DNA of 64,000 nt from Synechococcus sp. WH 5701 (GTDB taxonomy: Bacteria > Cyanobacteriota > Cyanobacteriia > PCC-6307 > Cyanobiaceae), in NCBI RefSeq assembly GCF_000153045.1, contig NZ_CH724159.1, forward strand, positions 61,261 to 125,260, in the 5' to 3' direction. Position 1 is the first letter of the stretch, and each line of letters begins with the position of its first letter. Below, piece by piece: positions 50,824 through 58,869 of this stretch. Under the pieces are notes generated by a model. It saw only the letters and a program-made list of their open reading frames with translations, did not search any database and had not been told where the DNA came from. Made by a program: the position numbers and the translations under genes.

Positions 50824-51187
50824 GGATTCTTGCGATTCTTTCGATCCCCCTCCAGCGCAGACCATCTGACGGTCCCGGGTGAGCGGACGCTTTCGGGATT
50901 CTTTGGATTCTTTGCTGGCCACTCCCTGACCGCCGCCGCTCACGTGCCACTGACCCACGACCGCTGGAACAGGAGCTGGATTCTTGGGCTTCTTTGGACC
51001 CGCCTCCAGCGCAGGCACTTTGGCGCCCAAGGGGGATGGATCCGATCTGGATTCTTGGGATTCTTTGCGGCATCCCCTTCCCTGGAGCCGAAAGCCCCTG
51101 GGCAGCAAAGAATCCAACGCAGCCAAAGAATCCCACGTCCGATCTTCTGCCCAGATCCCCTGCGCTGCAACGGGATCCAAAGAATCC
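50824..51187. repeat. Iteron-like repeat array, candidate replication origin
   Basis: Copies of GGATTCTT(T/G)GG cluster here. Direct pairs with a 9-base period are at 50824/50833, 50896/50905, 50978/50987 and 51049/51058. Inverted copies (CCAAAGAATCC type) lie at 51106, 51124 and 51178. A flanking CTCCAGCGCAG motif recurs near 50850 and 51004, so some repeat units are longer. No credible gene lies here. The position just after a primase-helicase gene fits an iteron origin. Confidence 0.72.
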
Positions 51188-51220
51188 AACCAATTTGGTG
51201 TTTCACGTGAGGTTCTGGTG

Positions 51221-51931
51221 ATGGCGCTCTCCACCACGGCCTCCTGCTCAGAGCGCCTGAGTGAATCCACGGGCTGGTTGTCGCCGATCCCAGGTCTGCA
51301 GCGCACGGATCCCGAGCACCGCTACTGGCTGGGGGACCATCTGTTCCCGGTCTCGATCACCGGCGTAATCGGCTCGGCCAAGAGCGCCTGGGCCCTGGCC
51401 CGCATCGAAGCCACCCGCCACCACTGGGAGCCGCGGGGCCACACCGTGCACCTGGCGCTGGAGGCCCTGCTGCACAGCCGCTTCCACCCTCTGGCGGTGC
51501 AGCGACAGCAGGCGGTCCAGCAGCTGGAGGCGCTACGGGCTTATGACTATCGGGACTGGATCGAGCCGCTGCTGGCCCACCCCCACTGGCAGCAGGTGAC
51601 GGTGATTGCCTCGGAGCGGCCCACCTGCTGCCTGATCCGCAACCTGGCTGGCACCTATGACACCGGCTATGTGCACCGCAACAGCGGTCTGCGGGTGCTG
51701 GCCGACCTGAAAACCCTCTCGGGTCGGCACTCCAGCAGCTACTGCACCCGCGCCCAACTGGGGGGCTACATGGCGCTGGAAGCGACCTGGGGCGTGCACT
51801 ACGACGCCGGCCAGACGATCTGGGCCCGGCCCGGGGACACCCGCTTCTCGCCGCTGTATTCCCGCGAGGAATGCCTGGCGGCCTGGGCAGCGGCGTGGGC
51901 GGGCTACGTAAGCCGCATGCGGCCCTGGTGA
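51221..51931 (+). CDS. PD-(D/E)XK-type nuclease, phage exonuclease-like
   Basis: A 236-residue protein. The nuclease core is suggested by GHTVHLALEALLHSRFHPLA, the second-strand Asp in LAGTYDTGYVHR, and LRVLADLKTLSGR, the D-x-K pair of PD-(D/E)XK exonucleases of the RecB/Cas4 kind, followed by QLGGYMALEATWG (a QxxxY-like motif). GAGG precedes ATG 51221, which is preferred although the frame is open through the repeat array. It is probably an exonuclease in recombination or replication of the element. Confidence 0.8.
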   Translation: MALSTTASCSERLSESTGWLSPIPGLQRTDPEHRYWLGDHLFPVSITGVIGSAKSAWALARIEATRHHWEPRGHTVHLALEALLHSRFHPLAVQRQQAVQQLEALRAYDYRDWIEPLLAHPHWQQVTVIASERPTCCLIRNLAGTYDTGYVHRNSGLRVLADLKTLSGRHSSSYCTRAQLGGYMALEATWGVHYDAGQTIWARPGDTRFSPLYSREECLAAWAAAWAGYVSRMRPW

Positions 51932-51938
51932 TCCACTA

Positions 51939-51958
51939 TCCGAATCGCTTTATTCGGA
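51939..51958. promoter_or_regulatory. Inverted repeat TCCGAAT-N6-ATTCGGA
   Basis: A perfect palindrome with 7-base arms between the nuclease gene and the next gene, 73 bases before the next ATG. The half-site ATCCGAAT also occurs at 46433-46440 beside operator candidate 1. No T-run follows, so an operator is more likely than a terminator. Confidence 0.5.
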
Positions 51959-52030
51959 CTATCGAGCCGCTATCCTGCAAGGCAGGCGCGCTGCCACCTG
52001 CGCCGCACGACGCCGCGCTTCTCCTCGCCG

Positions 52031-52378
52031 ATGGCCGCCAGCTCCATCCCTCCTGATCCCGATGGCGGCGCCGAACTCGATGTGCTGCTGGATCGCATCA
52101 CCGCCCTCAAGGCGGAGCAGAAGGCGATCGAGGCCGCGCTGACACCGCTGCTGGAGCAGCTCAGCGGCGCCCTGGAGGCCGGTGAGCTGGATGCGAACTT
52201 CTCCCACAACGACTGCAGCTTCTGCTGGTCGGCCGGGCGAATCAGCTACGTCTACCCCGAGCCACTGCAACAGCAAGAGCAGACCCTGAAGCAGGCGCAG
52301 CGGCTGGCGGTCGCCAGCGGGACTGCCAGCCAGAAGCAGGGCAAGGCGTTCTGGACGATCAAGCCGGGCCGGAGCTGA
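52031..52378 (+). CDS. Small island protein with coiled coil and aromatic core
   Basis: A 115-residue protein. It starts with a predicted coiled coil (LDVLLDRITALKAEQKAIEA). A short Cys/Trp-containing module follows (NDCSFCWSAGRISYVYP), then a charged helix (LQQQEQTLKQAQRLAVASG). No domain was named. It lies 3 bases upstream of the resolvase-like gene on the same strand and is probably co-transcribed with the terminase genes. Confidence 0.65.
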   Translation: MAASSIPPDPDGGAELDVLLDRITALKAEQKAIEAALTPLLEQLSGALEAGELDANFSHNDCSFCWSAGRISYVYPEPLQQQEQTLKQAQRLAVASGTASQKQGKAFWTIKPGRS

Positions 52379-52381
52379 GCG

Positions 52382-52744
52382 ATGGCCAATCCCCAGAAGC
52401 GCAAGGGGGATGCGGCGGAACGGGAGGCGGCGCTGCTGCTGAGCGAGCTGCTGGGGATGACGGTGCGCCGCCGCCTGGGAGCAGGGCGGACCGCTAGCGC
52501 CGGCGGTGACACCGGCGATCTCGACGGCGTACCTGGCCATGTGATCCAGGTGGCCAGCTGGGCCAACACCGCCGCCGCGGCCCGCACCAAGCCCGAGGAA
52601 GCCGCGCTGCAGGCCGTGCATGCCGGTGTGCCGTTTGCCGCGACCCTGGTGCGGTTCCGTGGCGGCACCTGGCGCGTGGTGCTCACCCCGCAGCAGTGGG
52701 CGGCCTACGTGAGCTGGATTCTGCGTAGCGGAGGTGGAGCATGA
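52382..52744 (+). CDS. Holliday-junction-resolvase-like PD-(D/E)XK protein
   Basis: A 120-residue protein with the layout of small phage and archaeal-type junction resolvases: KGDAAEREAALLLSELLG with the leading Glu, RRRLGAGRTASAGGDTGDLDG with the catalytic Asp, and VIQVASW in place of the usual E-x-K strand. The Lys of that motif appears changed to Ala-Ser, so catalytic competence is uncertain. It ends GTWRVVLTPQQWAAYV. It overlaps the terminase small-subunit start by 4 bases. Confidence 0.7.
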   Translation: MANPQKRKGDAAEREAALLLSELLGMTVRRRLGAGRTASAGGDTGDLDGVPGHVIQVASWANTAAAARTKPEEAALQAVHAGVPFAATLVRFRGGTWRVVLTPQQWAAYVSWILRSGGGA

Positions 52745-53274
52745 GCCCCGAGCAGCCACCGACGGCGGGCGCTTGCTTAGACGCAGGCGCCGAGTCGCTG
52801 GACGAGCTGCGCGAGGCCCCACCCCAGCAGGACGACGACGGCAACCCGATCTGGCCTGCTGCCGACCCCAGCAGGCCGGTGGGCAAGGGCAACCCGCCGC
52901 GGGGGCGCCGCAGCAAAACCCACAAGCCCCGCGCCACCCACATGGAGGTGGAGACCCGCATCGCCGAGGCACAGCTGTGGATCGCCCAGCGGCTGCCGCT
53001 GGCCGTAATCAGGGAAAAAGCTGCCCAGAACTGGGGAATCACCAATATCAAAACGGTCAGTCGCTATCTGGCGATCGCCAGGCAGCGGATGGTGGAGGAG
53101 CTGATCTCCGACCGCCGCCGCCACCAGGCCGAGCAGATCTTTGCCCTCAACGAATGCGCCAGACGGGCCATGGACGCCGAGCAGTTCAACGCCGCGGTCG
53201 GTGCCTTCCGGGTGATTGCTGAGATCGGTGGCCTGCTGCGGGCGCCGATCAAGCCGCCGGAGCCACGGGCATGA
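52741..53274 (+). CDS. Terminase small-subunit-like DNA-binding protein
   Basis: A 177-residue protein. The first 65 residues are a disordered Pro/Asp/Arg-rich segment. A helix-turn-helix follows (AQLWIAQRLPLAVIREKAAQ, then GITNIKTVSRYLAIARQRM) and then a helical oligomerisation-type region (FALNECARRAMDAEQFNAAVG). The position directly upstream of and overlapping the large terminase gene supports the role of pac/cos-site recognition. The sequence alone is not diagnostic. Confidence 0.75.
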   Translation: MSPEQPPTAGACLDAGAESLDELREAPPQQDDDGNPIWPAADPSRPVGKGNPPRGRRSKTHKPRATHMEVETRIAEAQLWIAQRLPLAVIREKAAQNWGITNIKTVSRYLAIARQRMVEELISDRRRHQAEQIFALNECARRAMDAEQFNAAVGAFRVIAEIGGLLRAPIKPPEPRA

Positions 53275-54914
53275 CGGCGAGCAGCACCGCCACCGCGATG
53301 CCAGCACCGGTGCTCACGCCACAGGCCCCTGCAGAAGGCGGATTGCTGTTGCCGGAGCTCGACCCATGGGGCGACGGCGGCCTGCTCCACCTGCCCACGA
53401 CCACCACAGGCGAGCCATCGGAACCCCAGAGTCTGCGCAGCTTCATCGCCGAGGCCTACCCCCGCTACGGCTTCCACCGCTGGGCCGAGCTGCTGATCGA
53501 GCTGCTCCAGCAGGTGGCCGATGGCCAGCTGAGCCGCTTGATCGTCACCTGTCCGCCCCGGCTCGGGAAAAGCCTCCTGGTCTCCAAGCTGTTCCCGGCC
53601 TACTTCCTGCAGCGCTACCCGCACCTGTTCGCGGCGATCGCCTCCTATTCGGCGGAGCTGGCCTATGCCCACTCCCGAGAGGCGCGTCACTTCTACCGGG
53701 TGACCGGCCATCTGCTGGCCCGCGATTCGGCAGCGGTGGGCAACTGGCTCACCCGCCAGCGCGGCGGCTGCATCGCCGCCGGCGTGGATGGGCCGTTCAC
53801 CGGCAAGGGTTACAGCCTGGGGATCATCGACGACCCCTACAAGGGTCCGGGGGATGCGGCAAGCCCGGCACTGCGGCAGAAGCTGATCGACTGGCTGCGC
53901 TCGGTGTGGCTGACGCGCGCCGAGCCGGCCTCGGTGCTGGGTCCGGACGGCAGGGAGCAGCCGAACCTCTCGGCCCAGGTGGTGGTGCTCACCCGCTGGG
54001 ACCACCAGGACGTGATCGGCTGGCTGCTGGAGCAGGAGCTGGGGGAGGCTCCCCAGCACTGGATCGTGCTGGATCTGCCGGCCATCGCGGAAGACCCAGC
54101 CGAACGGCACAAGCTGCCACCCACCTGCACCCTGATCCCCGACTGGCGACAGGCGGGCGAAGCGCTGTGTCCGGAGCGGTTCCCCCTGCCGGAACTGCTC
54201 AAGATCAGGGCCCGTCTCGGGGCCTACTGGTGGGCGGCGCTGTACCAGCAGCGGCCCAGCCCGGCATCGGGCTCAATCTTCCTGCGCCAGTGGCTAAGGT
54301 CGCCCTTCCCCCGCGAGCAGGGTAGCCAGCGTCACTACGCCCTGCTGGCCCTCTCGTGTGACCTGAGCTTCAAAGGGGAGGCGGAGAGCGACTACTGCGG
54401 CTTCTGCCTGGCCGGCCTGCTGGCACCACAAGCCCGGAATGGCATCCCCCGATCGGGTGAATCTCAGGGGCCGATGGCCCCGGCGGCGCTGGAGATCGAG
54501 GTGCTCTGGGCAGCGCGGCACCGCTTTGGCCTGCCGGAGGTGATCCGCTTCCTGCTGGGATGCCTGGAGGCGCTGGAGCAGCAGGGCCTGCGCCCCCATG
54601 CCGTCCTGATCGAGGACGCCGCCAATGGCCCGGCCGTGCTGCAGACGCTCAGGCGCCGCGTGCCGGGGATGCTGCCGATCACCGCCCGCGGCAGCAAGGA
54701 AACTCGTGCCCATGCCGTTGCTCCGCTGGTGGAGGCCGGCCAGATCCGTTTCCACCACCGCGCCCAGCCGCTGGTGGAGGAAGCGATCCGCTTCCCCAAA
54801 GGCAGCAAGGACCTGGTGGATGCCTTCTGCCACGGCGCCCTCTGGCTGGAGGGCCGCTACTGGAAGGCCCAGGGCATCCAGCCGGTGGTGACGCCACTGC
54901 TGGTGAGCCGGTGA
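53271..54914 (+). CDS. Terminase large subunit (DNA-packaging ATPase/nuclease)
   Basis: A 547-residue packaging motor protein. The ATPase domain has Walker A in VTCPPRLGKSLLVSKLFPAY (near residue 97), an adenine-binding motif region, and Walker B in LGIIDDPYKGPGD (near 184). The C-terminal RNase H-like nuclease shows acidic residues in LALSCDLSFKGEAESDYCGF, VLIEDAANGPAV and KDLVDAFCHGALWL. It appears intact. It implies that the element packages DNA, or once did, into phage-like capsids. Confidence 0.93.
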   Translation: MTASSTATAMPAPVLTPQAPAEGGLLLPELDPWGDGGLLHLPTTTTGEPSEPQSLRSFIAEAYPRYGFHRWAELLIELLQQVADGQLSRLIVTCPPRLGKSLLVSKLFPAYFLQRYPHLFAAIASYSAELAYAHSREARHFYRVTGHLLARDSAAVGNWLTRQRGGCIAAGVDGPFTGKGYSLGIIDDPYKGPGDAASPALRQKLIDWLRSVWLTRAEPASVLGPDGREQPNLSAQVVVLTRWDHQDVIGWLLEQELGEAPQHWIVLDLPAIAEDPAERHKLPPTCTLIPDWRQAGEALCPERFPLPELLKIRARLGAYWWAALYQQRPSPASGSIFLRQWLRSPFPREQGSQRHYALLALSCDLSFKGEAESDYCGFCLAGLLAPQARNGIPRSGESQGPMAPAALEIEVLWAARHRFGLPEVIRFLLGCLEALEQQGLRPHAVLIEDAANGPAVLQTLRRRVPGMLPITARGSKETRAHAVAPLVEAGQIRFHHRAQPLVEEAIRFPKGSKDLVDAFCHGALWLEGRYWKAQGIQPVVTPLLVSR

Positions 54915-54916
54915 GC

Positions 54917-55612
54917 ATGCCGATGGTGTCCGCGGTGCGGGAACATCCCAGGCCTTCCGCAGTGGAGAGCCCACGCCCTGCCGTGCTGACCCCTCTTGCT
55001 GTGCAGCTGGTGCTGTCGCTCACGGTGGTGCTGGTGGGCAATACCGCTGGGGCGGAGCGAATGCTGCGGCAACGGCGCTACCGCCGGCCGGCGTGCAATG
55101 CCCGTGCGCAGCAGCTGGAGATCAACCTCCACGCTCCAGTGCTTCACCTGCCCAGAGCTCAGGGTCAGCAGCCTCCTCGCTGCAGGCCCCGGCGAGAACG
55201 GCCGGTGCGGCCACACGCCGCTGCCGATGCCCTGGCGCTTCAGCACAGGGATCTGGCCGAAAAAATCGCCGGTAACTTCGCTCGGCGCACCGTCCACCCC
55301 AGGGAGGACCTGCTGCAGCTGGCGATGATCGGCCTGATCAAAGCGGCGCGGCGCTACGACCCTTCACGGGGACCGTTCCGGCCCTATGGCCGCACCTATG
55401 CCAATGGGGAGATCACGCACTTCTTGCGGGACAACGGCTTTTTGCTGAAGGTGCCGCCGACGTGGCGGGAGATTCATGCACGGGGGCAGCGGTTGCTCAC
55501 TTCCGGAATCGGTGTTGGAGAGATGCTGGAGCGAATAGGGATTAGTCGCGAGCAGTGGATTGAGATCGTCGATGCATGCTCAGTACGGGTGGTTGCTTTT
55601 CCTATTGATTGA
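54917..55612 (+). CDS. Sigma-70-like factor encoded after the terminase, lacking region 4
   Basis: A 231-residue protein. From about residue 112 it matches sigma-70 region 2: DLAEKIAGNFARRTVHPRED, LLQLAMIGLIKAARRYDPSR, GPFRPYGRTYANGEITHFLR. It then continues like region 3 of SigF/B-type factors (LKVPPTWREIHARGQRLL). It stops soon after, so a full region 4 is missing. The first 110 residues are Arg/Pro-rich with a hydrophobic stretch and unrelated to sigma factors. A GTG at 54911 overlaps the terminase stop. It may direct late transcription of the element. Confidence 0.78.
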   Translation: MPMVSAVREHPRPSAVESPRPAVLTPLAVQLVLSLTVVLVGNTAGAERMLRQRRYRRPACNARAQQLEINLHAPVLHLPRAQGQQPPRCRPRRERPVRPHAAADALALQHRDLAEKIAGNFARRTVHPREDLLQLAMIGLIKAARRYDPSRGPFRPYGRTYANGEITHFLRDNGFLLKVPPTWREIHARGQRLLTSGIGVGEMLERIGISREQWIEIVDACSVRVVAFPID

Positions 55613-55732
55613 ACGCTCAAGATCAGAAGCGGGGAAAGATCTTCGAAATGCCGCCAGCACTTGCTCACGTCTTCTGCATCTTGATGTTAGACGCTTTAAT
55701 GGAGATTTGGAGTGAATCGCTTGTCCAGACAA

Positions 55733-56162
55733 TCAATTCAACAGGATGGCTTTCCCTTTCACTATCTTGCCGTTGTGATCTCTGCATTGAGCGCGAATAC
55801 TCATGAGCGGCTCATATCCAACTGTTCTTGATCCTGGGTCACCACTAGTTCGTATCTTTGTTCCACATAGCGTGACCCCATTAAGAATGACTCCAGTCAG
55901 CTTGGCGCCACTAAGGTCAGCATTCGTCAGATTCGCTCCAGTCAGCTTAGCGCCACTAAGGTCAGCATTCGTCAGATTCGCTCCAGTCAGCTCCGCTCCA
56001 GTCAGCTTGGCGCCACTAAGGTCAGCATTCGTCAGATTCGCTCTCTCCAGATTGGATGGATGATTGTTCTTTGATGGCGTTAAGTCAGCATCAATAAACT
56101 CAGCACTCGTCAGATCTGAGTGAGAGAGATTAATCCCTTGTGCCCTGACCGTCTCGTTATTT
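55733..56162 (-). pseudogene. Pentapeptide-repeat protein, C-terminal fragment (split by IS)
   Basis: The minus-strand frame encodes tandem pentapeptides of the A(D/N)LXX type (LTGANLTNADLSGAKLTGAN, repeated about three times) and a Cys-containing tail ending GKAILLN and TGA at 55733. It has no start of its own. It continues the frame of the N-terminal fragment at 57889-58554. Removing the IS and one 4-base target duplication joins the two in frame across GLNNETVRAQG. The intact protein would probably form a right-handed beta-helix; its role is unknown. Confidence 0.82.
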
Positions 56163-57888
56163 AGGGCCTCCTGAAAAAGCTATTGCTCGGGCCAGCCTCT
56201 GATCCAGAGATGCCTGCGCCGTGATCATCTCAGCATGTAGCCAAACTCAGTCCCGATGAAATGAGCAGCGTGGGACGCCTCTCAGAGGCGATACATGCCA
56301 TTAGCAAGCCTTGGAGTATGGCAATCAATACAACAAGAAGCTCCAGGAGCTTCTCGAGGTTCATGACCAACAGATTTATGGCGATGGTGCAACCTGAGGT
56401 CTCGGCCAGCTTCTCACGAACGAGCCCAAGCCCGAAACGGCGCTTCCCTTGGCCGAACTTCCCCTCTACACCGTTGCGCCGCCTCTGATCATCTAGAGCG
56501 ATCTTCTTCTCTGCAGCGACGAGATCAGGATCATTTTTTGGCCTGCCAAGACGCGGCCCGCTCAAGCGAATTCCATGCCTCATGCAAAAGGCGCGGTTGG
56601 ATCGTGTGCGATAGATCTGATCAGCACAGACAACCTTTGGATAAAAGCCATGGCGACGGTGAAAAGTGCGTACCTGGGATTTTAGGTCTTCTCCTTCGTT
56701 GTAGGGATCCCAGCTGAGACGATCCAGGAATGCAAATCCATCGCCACTGACCGAGATCGAGATCTTGGCACCAAATTCAACATTATTTCTAGTCTTGCCA
56801 CGAACGATTGGCCTGATGTGGGGTTGTGTCAAACTGACGATTCGATCCTGAATACTTCTGGTGTCTGAGTGATACAGGATCTTTTGCTGCCTCACCAGCT
56901 CACTGATCACCAACAGCTTGCGATACCAATGGCGACCAGCCGCCAAAACTCTTGCACCGCAGGCGATCAGAGCATCGATACTGGACAGGTTTCGAGCCAG
57001 ATGCCGGAGCTGCTGACCAATGGCCTTGCGAATCTTGCTGAGGCGCGGACGCTTCTTCTTGGCCACCGCCAGGAATTGACGACGGGCCTGACGCCGGTTG
57101 GTTCTTGGTTTGTGGCCAAACACATCACGCACTTGCTTGTGCATCTCATCAATCAGCTTCTCTGTCGTTTCGCGGGCTTCATTGAGAAGAGAGAGATCAG
57201 TGGGATAGCGAATATCGCTGGGCACGCATGTGGCGTCAATCAGAAGGATTCCTTGATGCCTCTTGGGCGCCTTCGCATCTTGGCTGGGGCGTTCAAGAGC
57301 GGCAGGCACTGATCCGTCACCATCATCAGGATCATCATTGTCGCCTTGTTTATTCTGTGCAATTTGTTGTTTGCCATGCCGGACGATCCGCTCGTTGCAG
57401 TCATTGATGGTCTTCTCTGGCAGCCGACGACGGAAATACACCATCATCGAGGGATCAAACGGTGCCTCGAACTGGAAGCCTTCCAAGCCAAGAAAGAACT
57501 GAAGATAGGGATTTTCCTTGATCTGCTCAACGAGCTCTTCGTCGGTGACCTGCAAGCGCTCCTTGATGATCAAGGCACCAAGGGCCATGCGAAAAGGCTT
57601 GGCAGGCGCTCCGAACCCCTTTGAAAACTGCGAGGCGTAGTGATGCTCCAGCTCATCCCAAGGGATCAGATCCGCCAACTTCACCCAGCGGTTATCCCCC
57701 GAGAGCTTCCCGCCGAATGGGAGGAAGAAATCATCAAAGGAGAGCTGATTGCCTTCCTTGCGGCGGTACATGTGGAAAACTTGGTGCAGCTTTTCGGCTC
57801 AATCCAGCCGATTTGCGCACATTATACCGCCATAGAAGTGCCCAGATCCACTGCACTGCAAGCGGTCTGGAGATCTTCAGGAAGCCCT
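56163..57888 (-). mobile_element. IS5-superfamily insertion sequence splitting a pentapeptide-repeat gene
   Basis: Imperfect terminal repeats AGGGCCTCCTGAAAAA (left) and AGGGCTTCCTGAAGAT (right, read inward) bound a 1.73-kb element. It is flanked by a 4-base duplication ATTT at 56159-56162 and 57889-57892. It carries one transposase gene. The exact target duplication and restorable host frame indicate a simple, fairly recent insertion. Confidence 0.85.
56230..57771 (-). CDS. DDE transposase of the IS5 superfamily
   Basis: A 513-residue transposase. The N-terminal DUF772-type domain reads PFRMALGALIIKERLQVTDE, ELVEQIKENPYLQFFLGLEG and PSMMVYFRRRL. The first catalytic Asp is in GILLIDATCVPSDIRYPTDL, the second is in YPKVVCADQIYRT and the Glu lies in RRRNGVEGKFGQGKRRFG. 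The coding region is uninterrupted. The C terminus is hydrophobic (LLELLVVLIAILQGLL). Confidence 0.9.
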   Translation of the reverse strand: MYRRKEGNQLSFDDFFLPFGGKLSGDNRWVKLADLIPWDELEHHYASQFSKGFGAPAKPFRMALGALIIKERLQVTDEELVEQIKENPYLQFFLGLEGFQFEAPFDPSMMVYFRRRLPEKTINDCNERIVRHGKQQIAQNKQGDNDDPDDGDGSVPAALERPSQDAKAPKRHQGILLIDATCVPSDIRYPTDLSLLNEARETTEKLIDEMHKQVRDVFGHKPRTNRRQARRQFLAVAKKKRPRLSKIRKAIGQQLRHLARNLSSIDALIACGARVLAAGRHWYRKLLVISELVRQQKILYHSDTRSIQDRIVSLTQPHIRPIVRGKTRNNVEFGAKISISVSGDGFAFLDRLSWDPYNEGEDLKSQVRTFHRRHGFYPKVVCADQIYRTRSNRAFCMRHGIRLSGPRLGRPKNDPDLVAAEKKIALDDQRRRNGVEGKFGQGKRRFGLGLVREKLAETSGCTIAINLLVMNLEKLLELLVVLIAILQGLLMACIASERRPTLLISSGLSLATC

Positions 57889-58554
57889 ATTTAAGCCCTT
57901 ATTAAACTTTGCCTCACGAAGATTTGCCCTACTGAAATTGGCCTCATAAATCCATGCGCCATTAAACTTAGCATCTTGCAGCTCAGCTCTGATGCATTCA
58001 GAGTGTTCGTCGGTCAGACTTCTTTGCCTCCAGAAGATTCCAAAAGTCCCCGAGGGTATTCGCAGTAATGAGCAGGACGGACTAGCATCCAATCTAATTA
58101 ATGGTGCGTTGCTGAGGTCTACACGATATAGTATCTCTCCAAACCCGATGAGATTCTCCAAGGCCGATTTTCTCCCTCCATCAATTGGCTCTCCCTTGTT
58201 CTCTTTAAGTGTATTCCAGTTAGAGGCGATGCTTTTACCTCGCTGATCAGCAACAAAAGAAAATATATTTAGTGTTCCTATTGCAGCGGCCAAAGCTGAG
58301 GCGGATAGCAGGCCTTTATAAACAATGCCTCCAAGGACTCGGATGTCGATGATGTGGCGTACGCCCTCTTGGTACTTCTTGTGTAGCTCCAAGTATGATT
58401 CGGGGTTGATTCCGTATTTTTCTTCGGATGCCCCTGAGAGCCTGATCATCGTAAACTGGCGTTTAACATCATCCTTTATCTTTGCAGTAGTAAATAGCTC
58501 ATCGAGGAGACTTGAGAAATCATCCGCGCCTTTTTCTGCTGTGCCGCTAGCCAT
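57889..58554 (-). pseudogene. Pentapeptide-repeat protein, N-terminal fragment (split by IS)
   Basis: The 5' part of the disrupted gene starts at ATG 58554 (MASGTAEKGADDFSSLLDEL). An N-terminal helical region is followed by a likely membrane segment (YKGLLSASALAAAIGTLNIF), a linker, and the first pentapeptides (YEANFSRANLREAKFNKGL). The frame then enters the IS and ends a few codons later. It is continued by the fragment at 55733-56162. Composition is clearly A+T-richer than the neighbouring island genes, suggesting separate acquisition. Confidence 0.82.
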
Positions 58555-58869
58555 GATTAGTTCTCTCCAGCTGGGCAGAGTCTAACGCCATATGGACGGA
58601 TCCTCGCCAAGTAATTACGAGGCTCTTTTAAGTCCGCATAAGAACCCGAGGCCATTCTGAGTCGAAGTCGAGACCCACTGTGGCAGTCAATCGTAGGCAG
58701 GGAGCTGATCACGCTCTGTTCTTCTACGGACCCACATAAGAACCCAAGCCCCCCCCGCCTGGCCGACCTGCTTGCCCTGGCGTCCTAACCAACACGATGC
58801 AGATCGTGCATGGATTGCCCAGGGACCCATTGATTCCTCTGGCAATGGCTCTGACCCAACCAACAGCCA
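58555..58869. other. Gap with two copies of CATAAGAACCC
   Basis: No gene is supported. CATAAGAACCC occurs at 58637-58647 and 58735-58745, 98 bases apart, each followed by (G/A)AG. The stretch separates the divergent pentapeptide and portal genes, so it should contain both promoters. It could also be a recombination scar joining the terminase side to the portal gene. Confidence 0.4.

Noticed and set aside
50731..51210. Open frames through the 50.8-51.2 kb repeats
   Set aside because: Their translations only reflect the DNA repeats (FFGFF/KESQ patterns on both strands); the repeated DNA motif explains the region better than a protein.
55880..56045. Regular repeats that could suggest a CRISPR array
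   Set aside because: Repeats are coding pentapeptides without unique spacers. The 11-bp repeats at 28922 and the 15-bp repeats elsewhere also lack spacers, and no cas gene is present.
55803..56063. 86-codon plus-strand repeat-containing frame
   Set aside because: It is the antisense of pentapeptide repeats; the minus strand reads the canonical A(D/N)LXX pattern.
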